Of a stretch of DNA of 41,363 bases, positions 31,802-40,138 are shown piece after piece. The translations under genes were made by a program, and so were the position numbers. Under the pieces are notes generated by a model. That model was not told where the DNA came from. It saw only the letters and a list, made by a program, of their open reading frames with translations, and made no database searches. Each line of letters opens with the position of its first letter. The first letter of the stretch is position 1. This DNA comes from Oscillospiraceae bacterium (lineage in GTDB: Bacteria; Bacillota; Clostridia; Oscillospirales; Oscillospiraceae). The DNA is taken from the NCBI GenBank assembly GCA_016292255.1, contig JAEEZZ010000068.1:1-41363 (forward strand), in the 5' to 3' direction.

Positions 31802-32989
31802 ATGAAAATTCTGGTCATCAACGCAGGCAGTTCTTCTCTGAAGTATCAGCTCATGGATCCCGATTCCGGCGACGTGTTTGCCAAGGGTCTCTGCGAGCGC
31901 ATCGGCATCGACGGCCGCCTGACCCACAAGGCCCCCGCCAAGGACATCAAGGTCGTTTCCGAGATCCCCATGCCCACCCATGCTGAGGCCATCACCGCGG
32001 TGCTGGACATCCTGGTGGATCCCGTCAACGGCGTGGTTTCCTCTGTGGATGAGATCGACGCTGTGGGTCACCGCGTGGTGCACGGCGGCATGAAGTTCGC
32101 CGAGTCCTGCCTGATCGACGAGGCCTGCCTGGAGGCCGTCCGCGCCTGCATCCCCCTGGGCCCCCTGCACAACCCCGCCAACCTGCTGGGCATTGAGGCC
32201 TGCCAGAAGATCCTGCCCAACAAGCCCCAGGTCGCTGTCTTCGACACCGCCTACCACATGACCATGCCCCCCAAGGCCTACCGCTACGCCATTCCCGACG
32301 AGTACTATGAGAAGGACAGCCTGCGCCGCTACGGCTTCCATGGCACCTCTCACCGCTACATCGCCAAGCGCGTGGAAGCCCTCGAGGGCAAGGGCCTGAA
32401 GGTCATCAACTGCCACCTGGGCAACGGCTCCTCCCTGGCCGCCATCCTGGACGGCAAGTGCCAGGACACCTCCATGGGCCTGTCTCCCCTCTGCGGCGTG
32501 CCTATGGGCACCCGTGTGGGCGACATCGACACCACCGTGGCGCAGTACATCTGCAAGAACTACAACAAGTCCATGGACGAGGTCATGACCATCCTCAACA
32601 AGAAGTCCGGCGTGTTCGGTCTGTCCGGCGGCGTGAGCTCCGACTTCCGTGATCTGGAAGCCGCTGCTGCCCAGGGCAACGAGAAGGCCCAGCTGGCTCT
32701 GGACAAGTTCGCCTACGAGGTCAAGAAGTACATCGGCGCCTACGCTGCCGCTCTGGGCGGACTGGACGTTCTGGTCTTCACCGCCGGCGTGGGTGAGAAC
32801 GGCGTGCTGATGCGCTCCATGATCTGCGAGGGTCTGGAATTCCTGGGCGTCAAGCTGGACCAGGAGAAGAACAAGCTGCGCGGCGACGAGCGGATCATTT
32901 CCGCCGCCGACTCCAAGGTCAAGATCTGGGTCATCCCCACCAACGAGGAGCTGATGATCGCCCAGGATACCGCTGCGCTGGCGAAGTAA
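31802..32989 (+). CDS. ackA: Acetate kinase
   Basis: A 395-residue enzyme making ATP from acetyl phosphate with release of acetate, a main energy step in fermenters. Signature 1 MKILVINAGSSSLKYQL and signature 2 YGFHGTSHRYIAKR are exact in type; NCHLGNGSSLAAI and FTAGVGENG are also present. The loop usually reading GDIDP reads GDIDTT here, a minor variation. Codon use is strongly biased to GCC, CTG and AAG, unlike its neighbours, which suggests very high expression. ATG 31802 has GGAG upstream. pta is not adjacent. It ends at a strong terminator. Confidence 0.97.
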   Translation: MKILVINAGSSSLKYQLMDPDSGDVFAKGLCERIGIDGRLTHKAPAKDIKVVSEIPMPTHAEAITAVLDILVDPVNGVVSSVDEIDAVGHRVVHGGMKFAESCLIDEACLEAVRACIPLGPLHNPANLLGIEACQKILPNKPQVAVFDTAYHMTMPPKAYRYAIPDEYYEKDSLRRYGFHGTSHRYIAKRVEALEGKGLKVINCHLGNGSSLAAILDGKCQDTSMGLSPLCGVPMGTRVGDIDTTVAQYICKNYNKSMDEVMTILNKKSGVFGLSGGVSSDFRDLEAAAAQGNEKAQLALDKFAYEVKKYIGAYAAALGGLDVLVFTAGVGENGVLMRSMICEGLEFLGVKLDQEKNKLRGDERIISAADSKVKIWVIPTNEELMIAQDTAALAK

Positions 32990-33056
32990 CTCTGCGATTT
33001 CCAGGCCGCTGCGTTTATTGCAGCATTTCCGGCAGACGGGCGCTTCGCGTTTGGTC

Positions 33057-33096
33057 TGCAATAGAAAATCCCCCTTTTCGGGGGATTTTCTATTGC
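33057..33096. terminator. Strong bidirectional terminator between ackA and the MoxR operon
   Basis: A perfect 17-bp stem (33057-33073 with 33080-33096, 6-base loop TTTTCG) lies between the converging ends of ackA and the 404-residue membrane protein gene. On the plus strand it is followed by GGCCTTTCTTTTTT. Confidence 0.85.
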
Positions 33097-33116
33097 AGGC
33101 CTTTCTTTTTTCGGCG

Positions 33117-34331
33117 CTATTTGGGCAAATTCCGCTCCGCGGCGACGCTCTCCAGGGTCTTGGACAGGGTCTTGAACCGGGCGTAGTCCTCCCGGGTGGG
33201 GGGCTCCGCACTGTAGCGGGTCTGCTCATAGATCGCGTGCAGCTCCGCGTTCTCCGGCTTGCCGGAGATTCCGGCCACAGCCTCCAGCTCTGCAGGGGTC
33301 AGGGTCAGCAGAGAAGCGTCCACCCGCGTCAGCCGAAGGATCAGCTTTTCATAGCGGCGACGGATCTTTTTCTCCCAGCCGGACAGCTTTTCCCGCTGGG
33401 TCTTCGCCGCTTCCTCCTCCAGCTGCTCTATGAGGATCCCGTCCCAAAGCTTGGGCGGGGGCAGCTTTTTGCGGTCAATGCGTTCCAGCAGGCTCTTGCC
33501 CAGCAGAAACAGAAGCGCCAGCAGCGCCAGAATAAACACCACAAGCAGGATCGTAAGCACGATGTCCGCGACGAGCTCCGCATTCTGGGGGACTGCAGTG
33601 TTGAGATGCTCGTATTCCTGTATCACATTGTCGGTGGCCACAGGCTCGGTCTCCGGTACAAGCTCCACCACACGCTGCCAGATCGGCCGCTGCTCCCGCT
33701 GCAACAGAAACGGCGTGGCACCGATCACCAAAAAGCCGATCAGCGCGTACACCGCGATCAGCCTGTAATTCTGCCGGATGATGCCGGAAAGGCCGATCTC
33801 CCCGTCGATGGACAGGCGAATATACTCCCGCAGTCGTACCAGATTGGTGTGAATGAGAAAATTGAGGGTCAGCAGCGCCGCCAGGATCACCGAAAAGCTC
33901 CCCAGCAGAGGCACGGAAAGCTTTTTCGAGATCACGTAGGCGATCAGCGTCAAACCCAGCGTGAAGGGAGACGGGATCGTAAAGATCAGCTTTCCCTTGT
34001 GGCGGGGCAGGAACACGCCGCTGAACAGGATCAGCAGCATCGGAACCAGATAGCCGATCCAACTGTGCTCCCGGTGCATCAGAAGCACGGTCAGTCCAAT
34101 GACAGCCACGGAAGCCAGAAAGCGCAATCCCTTCTTTTCGATCCGCTGGCAGAGCATCCGGATAAGCTGCACGGGGATCACCGCGCCGAATGCCCAGGGC
34201 AGATGGGTGATGTGCTGCTCATCCGCGTCAAAGATCAAGGCAATGGGAATGGAGAAGCAAAGGGTCAGAAGCGCCAGGTGCACACACTCGCTCCAGAAAA
34301 TGCTTCTTTCCAGATTTTTGTGTTCCTTCAA
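33117..34331 (-). CDS. Membrane protein with DUF4129-like C-terminus, paralogue 2
   Basis: A 404-residue protein with about eight membrane segments, a short extracytoplasmic stretch (about 215-260) and a cytoplasmic C-terminus. The tail has LTPAELEAVAG and YEQTRYSAEPPTREDY, resembling the DUF4129 tail of TgpA-type transglutaminases. There is no transglutaminase core with Cys-His-Asp. The start is TTG 34331: GGAGG lies 7 bp upstream and this makes it exactly as long as its upstream paralogue. It follows that paralogue by 25 bp. The N-terminal halves are diverged, but the last 60 or so codons are nearly identical in DNA. A role with the MoxR/DUF58 genes in envelope protein assembly is an inference. 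Confidence 0.8.
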   Translation of the reverse strand: MKEHKNLERSIFWSECVHLALLTLCFSIPIALIFDADEQHITHLPWAFGAVIPVQLIRMLCQRIEKKGLRFLASVAVIGLTVLLMHREHSWIGYLVPMLLILFSGVFLPRHKGKLIFTIPSPFTLGLTLIAYVISKKLSVPLLGSFSVILAALLTLNFLIHTNLVRLREYIRLSIDGEIGLSGIIRQNYRLIAVYALIGFLVIGATPFLLQREQRPIWQRVVELVPETEPVATDNVIQEYEHLNTAVPQNAELVADIVLTILLVVFILALLALLFLLGKSLLERIDRKKLPPPKLWDGILIEQLEEEAAKTQREKLSGWEKKIRRRYEKLILRLTRVDASLLTLTPAELEAVAGISGKPENAELHAIYEQTRYSAEPPTREDYARFKTLSKTLESVAAERNLPK

Positions 34332-34356
34332 GGTTGAGCCTCCGAATTTGAACCGT

Positions 34357-35571
34357 TCAGGATAGCCGTTTTCCGTCAGAGACGGTCTCCAGGGTCTTGG
34401 ACAGGGTCTTGAAGCGGTGATAGTCCTCCCGGGTGGGGGGCTCCGCACTGTAGCGGGTCTGCTCGTAGATCTCATGCAGCTCCGCGTTCTCCGGCTGGCG
34501 GGAAAGGCCGGCCGCGGCCTCCAGCTCCGCAGGGGTCAGGGAATTCAGCCGCTTGCTGCCCGGCGTCCGGGCAAGGATCAGCTTTTCGTAGCGGCGTCGG
34601 ATCTTCTTCTCCCAGCCGCTGAGCTTCTCCTTTTGCCGGTATTCCCCGCTCTTTTCCAGCCGCTCCACCTGCAGGCCGTCCTCCAGATCCGGAAGGGGCA
34701 GCTTTCCTCTGCGGTCGATGTGATCCAGCAGATACTTGACCAGCAGGAAGATCAGCACGCCCAGCCCCAGGATCCCCGCAACGGTGAGAATGGTGGCAAA
34801 GGAGTCGAACACGAATATTGCATCATGCTTTTCCACGTTCTTGGACGGCCTGTAGTCCCGGTTGGGAGGCTCTGTGGTCTCCACAGGCCGGCTCTCCTCC
34901 TCCAGCTCCACCAGCTGCCGTGGGATGGGGGTCTGCTCCTTCTGCAGCAGCAGGGGCACTGCGGCGATCAGCAGGGCGCCGATCAGCGCATAGACAATGA
35001 TCACCCGGCGATTGTTCCGGACAATGCCGGCAAGGGAGATCTCAGTCTTCCTGGAAAAGCGGATATCCTGGAACAGGCGGGTCAGATTGATGTGGACGAA
35101 GAAGTTCAGGGTCAGCAGCGCCGCCAGCACCACCGACAGGGAGGAGATTAGCTCAATGGACAGCGCCTTGCCGATCAGATAGGGGGGCAGCGCAGCAAAC
35201 ACGGAGGGAATGGACACCAGGGTCAGAATCATCTTACCCCGATGCCAGGGCACGATCAGCCCGAAGATCAGAACGGGGATCAAGGTGACCAGATAGTAGA
35301 CCCAATGGTGATCATTGCGGGTCAGCAGCATGGTGAGGGCCACCACCACCGCGCAGAGGGGCGGCCGCAGCTTTTTCTTCTCCACCCGCTGGCAGATGAA
35401 GCGGACGAGCTGCACGGGGATCACCGTGCCCAGCGCCCAGCGCAGGCGGAACAGCTGATCGTCCTCGGTGTAGATCAAAGCAATGGGGACGGCAAGGCAA
35501 AGGGTCAGCAGCGCCAGCTGGATGCACTCGCTCCAATGAACGCGGCGCTGCAGCTTTTTCAGCTCCTTCAC
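34357..35571 (-). CDS. Membrane protein with DUF4129-like C-terminus, paralogue 1
   Basis: A 404-residue tandem paralogue of the preceding gene, with about eight membrane segments (first at about 17-34, last at about 263-285). The C-terminal cytoplasmic region has WEKKIRRRYEKLI, then LTPAELEAAAGLSRQPENAE and YEQTRYSAEPPTREDY, like the end of TgpA/DUF4129 proteins. Neither copy has the transglutaminase core that usually sits before this tail. The start is GTG 35571, overlapping the DUF58 stop by four bases (GTGA), with GGAGG 7 bp upstream, so translation is coupled to DUF58. The two copies could form a heterodimer; this is a guess from their equal length and adjacency. Confidence 0.82.
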   Translation of the reverse strand: MKELKKLQRRVHWSECIQLALLTLCLAVPIALIYTEDDQLFRLRWALGTVIPVQLVRFICQRVEKKKLRPPLCAVVVALTMLLTRNDHHWVYYLVTLIPVLIFGLIVPWHRGKMILTLVSIPSVFAALPPYLIGKALSIELISSLSVVLAALLTLNFFVHINLTRLFQDIRFSRKTEISLAGIVRNNRRVIIVYALIGALLIAAVPLLLQKEQTPIPRQLVELEEESRPVETTEPPNRDYRPSKNVEKHDAIFVFDSFATILTVAGILGLGVLIFLLVKYLLDHIDRRGKLPLPDLEDGLQVERLEKSGEYRQKEKLSGWEKKIRRRYEKLILARTPGSKRLNSLTPAELEAAAGLSRQPENAELHEIYEQTRYSAEPPTREDYHRFKTLSKTLETVSDGKRLS

Positions 35572-36671
35572 AGCAGCACCTCCCCCTCCCTGGCGTCCCA
35601 GTTGAGCAGCGTGATGCCGGCCTCAGTCCGGGTCTTGCCGTCGCCGTTGACGGAGAGGAAATAACCGCCCCGCGTCCCGGGCGTCTCCTGGAAGGCGCGC
35701 AGAGACTCCCCGGTGCAATCTGCGGAGATCACCACGGGAAGGGCCTTTTGCAGGGACTCCTTGGACACCCCGGCCAGGAAGCTCCGGAAGGACTCTGTGG
35801 CCGGGTGAGAGAGATTGATATACGCAAGGGTCTCGTCCACCGTGATCTGGTGGCCCGCGTCAGCGCCGGCTTTGACCCGGATGGGCAGGCCGTTCATGCA
35901 GTTCCGGCCGTTGGCCAGCAGGGACACACTGACGCCCCGCCGCAGGAACAGCTGACTCAGAGAGGAGGCCAGGCGGAGCATTTCCTCCCGGTCGTCCACC
36001 GTTCCGCTTTCCATATCCAGCAGGAAGATCAGCGCCTCGTCGGTGGTATGGTCGAACTGGTTGACCTTCAGCTCGCCGCTGCGGGCGCTGGCCTTCCAGT
36101 TGATGATCCGGGGGCTGTCATAGATCTCGTAGGGCCGGATGGCCTTCAGCGCGAAGGGATCCTCCTGGGCCATGCGCCGGGTGGCGATGGAGCCCAGCAG
36201 CAGACGCACCGGCAGGGCCAGCTTCTGCACCGGGATCTTGGCGGGATAGACGGTGAGCGAGGAGGCGCTTTCCGCCGTCCGCTCCAGACGGGAGACGTAA
36301 AACAGATCGGTGGCGGAGAGATAGACCTCCCCGATGGCGTAGACGCCCCGGGACAGGCTGTTGATCTTGGCCCGGTTGACCACCGCCCGCCGCGCAGGAA
36401 GGGCCAGCTTCCGTTTCAGCACCAGCGGCTCCTCGCCGGTGCCGCCGGAGGCGAAGTTGCGATAGACCTTATAGCGATAGCCAAAGATGGGAAGCGGAAG
36501 CAGCTTGCGGTTTTCGATGCGTTCCACAAGTCCGACGGAGTCTCCCTCCGTCACCGCCCGTTCCATAAAGCGGAAGTAGATGCGGAGCTTTCGGTCCCAA
36601 TATCTGGAATAGACAGACCATTGCACGGCGAACAGGATCACGGAGCCGATCAGGATCCATAGAATCAGCAA
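35568..36671 (-). CDS. DUF58 domain protein
   Basis: A 367-residue protein with an N-terminal membrane segment (3-18) and a DUF58 domain. The family signature is visible as DPFALKAIRPYEIYDSPRI followed by NWKASARSGELKVNQFD and a vWA-like LIFLLDMESGT. DUF58 proteins are nearly always encoded beside MoxR ATPases and are thought to be their partners, perhaps in assembly of envelope or metal-containing complexes. The start is TTG 36671 with AAAGGAGG at 7 bp. It overlaps the downstream membrane protein gene by 4 bases and is 32 bp after moxR. Confidence 0.88.
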   Translation of the reverse strand: MLILWILIGSVILFAVQWSVYSRYWDRKLRIYFRFMERAVTEGDSVGLVERIENRKLLPLPIFGYRYKVYRNFASGGTGEEPLVLKRKLALPARRAVVNRAKINSLSRGVYAIGEVYLSATDLFYVSRLERTAESASSLTVYPAKIPVQKLALPVRLLLGSIATRRMAQEDPFALKAIRPYEIYDSPRIINWKASARSGELKVNQFDHTTDEALIFLLDMESGTVDDREEMLRLASSLSQLFLRRGVSVSLLANGRNCMNGLPIRVKAGADAGHQITVDETLAYINLSHPATESFRSFLAGVSKESLQKALPVVISADCTGESLRAFQETPGTRGGYFLSVNGDGKTRTEAGITLLNWDAREGEVLL

Positions 36672-36703
36672 GCGAACACCTCCTTTCGGTTCATCCGCCT
36701 GCC

Positions 36704-37657
36704 TCAGCGCTCGAAGCGCTCCGTGGGAACCGGGATCTGATCCAGAAGCTCCAGCAGCAGCTGCTCGCCGCTGCGGCGGTCCAGGCTGCCGTGCTCCAGG
36801 GTGATGCGGTGAGACAGCACCGGCACCGCCAGCTTCTTCACGTCCTCGGGGGTGGCAAAGCTGCGGCCGTGGAGCATGGCCCAGGCGCGGACAGCGTTCA
36901 GCAGCGCCAGAGAGCCGCGGGGGCTGACGCCGGAGACGGTGCTCTGCTTCTTTCTGGTGCCCTGGATCAAATCTACCATGTAGTTCAGCAGAACGGGGTG
37001 GACGTAGATGGTCTTACGCATCTCCTGCAGCTCCAGCAGCTCCTTTCCGCCGCAGACCGGCTGCAGCTCGGCCAGGGGATCGTCCCGCATAAAGCGCTCC
37101 AGGATGGCCACTTCTTCGTCATGGGTGGGTAGGCCCATGGACAGCATCATGTGGAAGCGATCCAGCTGGGCCTCGGGCAGGGGGAAGGTGCCCACGGTCT
37201 CGATGGGGTTCTGGGTGGCGATGACCAGGAAGGGGGCGGGGAGCTTTCTTGTGACGCCGTCCATGGTAACCTGGCGCTCCTCCATGCACTCCAGCAGACT
37301 GGACTGGGTCCTGGGGGTGGCGCGGTTGATCTCGTCCGCCAGCAGGATATTGCCGAACACCGGGCCTGGCCGGAACACGAACTCTCCGGCCTTCTGGTTG
37401 TAGTAGTTGAGGCCCGTCACGTCGGAGGGCAGCAGGTCCGGGGTAAACTGGATCCGGTGGAATTCACCGTCCAGAGAGCGGGCCAGGGATTTGGCCAGCA
37501 TGGTCTTTCCGGTGCCGGGGACGTCCTCCAGCAGAACGTGTCCGCCGCAGCACAGGGCGGTGAGCAGCAGCTCCACCGTCTCGTCCCTGCCCACGATCAC
37601 TTGGTTGATGTTTTGCTTGATGCCGTTCAGCAGCGCGGCAGCCTGATTGACTTCCAT
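36704..37657 (-). CDS. MoxR family AAA+ ATPase
   Basis: A 317-residue AAA+ chaperone-like ATPase. Walker A EDVPGTGKTML (44-54), Walker B NILLADEINRATPRTQSSLL, sensor FLVIATQNPIETVGTFPLPEAQ-type segment and the arginine region LDRFHM are all intact. ATG 37657 has GGAGG upstream; the frame is open 15 codons more but without a site. It leads the operon moxR-DUF58-two DUF4129-like membrane proteins. In relatives the set also includes a transglutaminase-like protein, which is lacking here. Confidence 0.93.
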   Translation of the reverse strand: MEVNQAAALLNGIKQNINQVIVGRDETVELLLTALCCGGHVLLEDVPGTGKTMLAKSLARSLDGEFHRIQFTPDLLPSDVTGLNYYNQKAGEFVFRPGPVFGNILLADEINRATPRTQSSLLECMEERQVTMDGVTRKLPAPFLVIATQNPIETVGTFPLPEAQLDRFHMMLSMGLPTHDEEVAILERFMRDDPLAELQPVCGGKELLELQEMRKTIYVHPVLLNYMVDLIQGTRKKQSTVSGVSPRGSLALLNAVRAWAMLHGRSFATPEDVKKLAVPVLSHRITLEHGSLDRRSGEQLLLELLDQIPVPTERFER

Positions 37658-37673
37658 AGTGTTTTCTCCTCCG

Positions 37674-38120
37674 TCAGATTTGTGATTCCAGAATGGCGGC
37701 AAAGGCCTCCAGGCCTTCCCTGTCCGCCTCGGTAAAGCGATCGAGCACCGGGCTGTCCACGTCCAGGACGCCGACGACCCGGCCCTCCTTCCGCAGCGGG
37801 ACCACGATCTCGGAGCGGGAGGCGCTGTCGCAGGCGATGTGGCCGCGGAACGCGTTGACGTCCGCCACCAGCTGCGTCTTGTCCTGGGCGGCTGCTGTGC
37901 CGCAGACGCCCCGGCCCATGGGGATCACGATGCAGGCCGTGTTGCCCTGGAAGGGGCCCAGGATCAGCTTCTCCCTCTCCCGCAGATAGAAGCCCGCCCA
38001 GTTCAGCTCCGGCAGCGTGTGCCAGAGCAGGGCCGCGGCGTTGGAAAGATTGGCAATGGGATACGGGATCCCGTCCACCAGAGCGCTGAGCTGTGCGTTG
38101 AGTTCGTTGTAGTCCGTCAT
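37674..38120 (-). CDS. msrC: Free methionine-(R)-sulfoxide reductase (GAF type)
   Basis: A 148-residue GAF-domain enzyme of the fRMsr (YebR) family, which reduces free methionine-R-sulfoxide. The three family cysteines are C63 (TACIVIP), C73 (GRGVCGT) and C97 (HIACDSASRSEIVVPL). Their spacing (10 and 24) equals that of E. coli C84, C94 and C118, so it is very likely an active reductase and not a cGMP sensor. GVLDVDS near the end is also typical. ATG 38120 has GGGGAG upstream. It lies 16 bp before moxR and 17 bp after the anti-sigma gene, so it may be shared by the sigma operon and thereby respond to envelope stress. Confidence 0.92.
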   Translation of the reverse strand: MTDYNELNAQLSALVDGIPYPIANLSNAAALLWHTLPELNWAGFYLREREKLILGPFQGNTACIVIPMGRGVCGTAAAQDKTQLVADVNAFRGHIACDSASRSEIVVPLRKEGRVVGVLDVDSPVLDRFTEADREGLEAFAAILESQI

Positions 38121-38137
38121 GTTTTTTCTCTCCCCGT

Positions 38138-39466
38138 TTATTCAGAAATATCGTCAGAAGCTTCGCCGCAGGTCTCGTTCAGCCGGACGCCCCAGGCCTC
38201 GTAGGCCGTTTCGTAGTCGGTGCCGAAGGCCTGCGCAAAGCCGCAGCGGCCGAAGCAGAAGGCGCTCACCCGGTCAAAGCCGTACTGATCCGCCAGATAG
38301 CCGATAAAGGACGCGGCCATAATGACGCTCATTTCGTTGCCGGCGTCCTTGTTGTAGCTGGGGCCGCCGAAGAGCGCGATGTTTTTCATCGGGTGGCTCT
38401 CGTAGCTGTCGCCCCAGTCCATGCCCTGCTCCAGGCAGGTATAGGCGATCGCGTCGTAGAGGCGCTGCCAGTTCTCCGGCGTGTTCTCCTCCGTGCCGCC
38501 GCAGCGGAGAAAGGCGTCCTTACAGGGGCTGCTTTCCAGATACGCAGGGTTGATCGTCCGTTCCCCGTAGGGATCCACGCAGGAGGCGAGATACCAGGCG
38601 TAGCCCAGCTCCTTCCACTCCGGCTTCTTGTTGCCGAGCAGCGAGAGCACGTAGAGCACGTCGCGATACCAGGTGGTGCTGCCGCCCATTTCGAGCATGA
38701 TGCGGTCGTCCTGTACCTTCCAGCCCAGGATCTCGTGCTTGCTGATCGAGAGCTCGACGTACTGGTTGATCCGCTCGGCGTAATACGCATCGGTGCAATT
38801 GGTACGCAGGTAGGTGCGCAGGTATTCAATGCTGCGGAGCGTGCGATCCAGATAGCCGGACAGGAAGCCGTCCAGCGGCTCATCCGTTCGCAGCGTGGGC
38901 AGATAGGCGGACAGGTGGAAGCTGTCAAACTGCGCGTCGAGGGCTTTCGCCTCCATCAGCTCCTCCGGGAACGCGAAGTTCGTCCGGTCGCCGATGCCGA
39001 AGACGACAACGGTCTGCGAATTCCAATCGTAGCCGACGCCGACCTTCTTTTCGCTTTCCTCGGCGAGCTTTGCGTTCTCCTCAGCCAGGGCTGCGTACTC
39101 CGAAGCCTTTTCCGCGTACTCGGTCGCAATGGCGGACATTTCGTCCGCCTTGGCCGCGTACTGCCGCGTCTTGGCGGATTGCAGCTTCAACAGCAGCACG
39201 GAAAGGCTCAGGATCAGAACGACGGCGAGCGCGCTTCCGGCCAGCAGCTTGATGCGGTCACGCTTGACCTTTTTCAGATAGTCCACCTCGCGCACCGCCT
39301 CGATGGGGAGCGGCTCCGGGCTGTTCATCTGCTGATAGATTTCTCTGCATGCGGCGCACTCGCGCAGGTGCGCCTGCACCTCCTCCTCGCTCTCAGGCGA
39401 AAGAAGGTTCTCCACGTACTGGGGCAGAAGATCCCGTACGACATTGCACGACAGTTGACTGCGCAT
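38138..39466 (-). CDS. Zinc-finger anti-sigma factor with large extracytoplasmic domain
   Basis: A 442-residue membrane protein. The N-terminus is a zf-HC2 anti-sigma domain: C7, and H33-x3-C37-x2-C40 in HLRECAAC, with VRDLLPQYVENLLSPES before it. One membrane segment (74-95) is followed by a coiled coil (about 96-143, repeated EYAEKASEYAALAEENAKLA). A large outside domain of about 300 residues follows, resembling peptidase-MA-like folds in NEMSVIMAASFIGYLADQYG, but without an HExxH zinc motif, so probably a sensor and not a protease. ATG 39466 lies inside the sigma gene (74-base overlap), with AAGGAG 13 bp upstream. It should hold the ECF sigma factor at the membrane until a signal releases it. 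Confidence 0.88.
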   Translation of the reverse strand: MRSQLSCNVVRDLLPQYVENLLSPESEEEVQAHLRECAACREIYQQMNSPEPLPIEAVREVDYLKKVKRDRIKLLAGSALAVVLILSLSVLLLKLQSAKTRQYAAKADEMSAIATEYAEKASEYAALAEENAKLAEESEKKVGVGYDWNSQTVVVFGIGDRTNFAFPEELMEAKALDAQFDSFHLSAYLPTLRTDEPLDGFLSGYLDRTLRSIEYLRTYLRTNCTDAYYAERINQYVELSISKHEILGWKVQDDRIMLEMGGSTTWYRDVLYVLSLLGNKKPEWKELGYAWYLASCVDPYGERTINPAYLESSPCKDAFLRCGGTEENTPENWQRLYDAIAYTCLEQGMDWGDSYESHPMKNIALFGGPSYNKDAGNEMSVIMAASFIGYLADQYGFDRVSAFCFGRCGFAQAFGTDYETAYEAWGVRLNETCGEASDDISE

Positions 39467-39953
39467 GGTTTAGACTCAACTCCTTTACAACCGATTGCTT
39501 TGCCCGGTAATACATCACCCGGGCCCAGGTTTCTGACTGTCCAAAGACACCGCCGATCTGCTTGAAGGACAGGCCGCCCAGCAGACGAAGGTGCATGATT
39601 TCCCGCCCCGGCTCCGGCAGACGGTGGATTGCGCCAAGGACGAGCTCCTGACTCATATCGTTCAGCACTGCGTCCTCCGCAGAGGAGACGGAAGGCTCCG
39701 GGATCTCCTCGAGCGAGACGTTCTCATGCCGCTCCTTCTTGTAGTAGGACAGGAGGACGTTCTTGGCGATCCCGCAGAGCCAGGTACTGATCTGACAGCT
39801 CCCGTCGTAGCGCTCAATGCTGCCGACGGCCTGGAAAAAGGTCTCCTGGGTCAGTTCCTCGGAGAGATCCGCAGACCCGGTCTTCGCCATCAAAAAGCGA
39901 TAGACCGTCGCCGCGTGCTGGCGGTAAATCGCATCAAGATCCTGCACTTTCAT
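39393..39953 (-). CDS. ECF-type RNA polymerase sigma factor
   Basis: A 186-residue group IV sigma factor. Region 2 spans YRFLMAKTGSADLSEELTQE to QISTWLCGIAKNVLLSYYKK; region 4 is LPEPGREIMHLRLLGGLSFK then QIGGVFGQSETWARVMYYRAK. ATG 39953 follows AGAGGGGT very closely; GTG 39947, two codons in, has better spacing (8 bp), so the true start is one of these. The 3' end overlaps the anti-sigma gene by 74 bases, which ensures coupled synthesis of the pair. The regulon is unknown; msrC and the moxR genes downstream are candidates. Confidence 0.92.
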   Translation of the reverse strand: MKVQDLDAIYRQHAATVYRFLMAKTGSADLSEELTQETFFQAVGSIERYDGSCQISTWLCGIAKNVLLSYYKKERHENVSLEEIPEPSVSSAEDAVLNDMSQELVLGAIHRLPEPGREIMHLRLLGGLSFKQIGGVFGQSETWARVMYYRAKQSVVKELSLNHAQSTVVQCRTGSSAPVRGEPSFA

Positions 39954-39969
39954 CACCCCTCTGTCCGTT

Positions 39970-40027
39970 GATGTCAGAAACAAGGCATTCGTTACACAAT
40001 TTTATAAAATTTTTTCAAAAAAAGCAA
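39970..40027 (-). promoter_or_regulatory. Promoter region of the ECF sigma operon
   Basis: On the minus strand a sigma-A type promoter is seen: -35 TTGCTT (40027-40022), 17-bp spacer, -10 TAAAAT (40004-39999). Downstream of it, TGTAAC (39996-39991) and CATC (39973-39970), 17 bp apart, resemble an ECF-type promoter (TGAAAC/CGTC) and could allow autoregulation, though it would leave a very short leader. Confidence 0.5.
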
Positions 40028-40080
40028 CTGTTTCTTTCGTAATCGCAGTGTTTTTTGCCTCAAAAATCGCAGAATAGCAT

Positions 40081-40109
40081 TTGCATTTTAATAGTAGATG
40101 TGGTATAAT
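40081..40109 (+). promoter_or_regulatory. Promoter of tsaE-tsaB
   Basis: -35 TTGCAT (40081-40086), 17-bp spacer with TG just before the -10, and a perfect -10 TATAAT (40104-40109). 30 bp before the tsaE start. Confidence 0.78.
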
Positions 40110-40138
40110 GGCGTGACACTCAAAAAAGGATGAATTTT

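Noticed and set aside
31772-33229. A minus-strand frame of 485 codons opposite ackA
   Set aside because: Shadow of the strongly codon-biased ackA gene; the real product on the plus strand is unmistakable.
34332-34475. An ATG start at 34475 for the second DUF4129-like protein
   Set aside because: That extension lies inside the end of the upstream paralogue. The TTG at 34331 has a good GGAGG and aligns with the paralogue's start.
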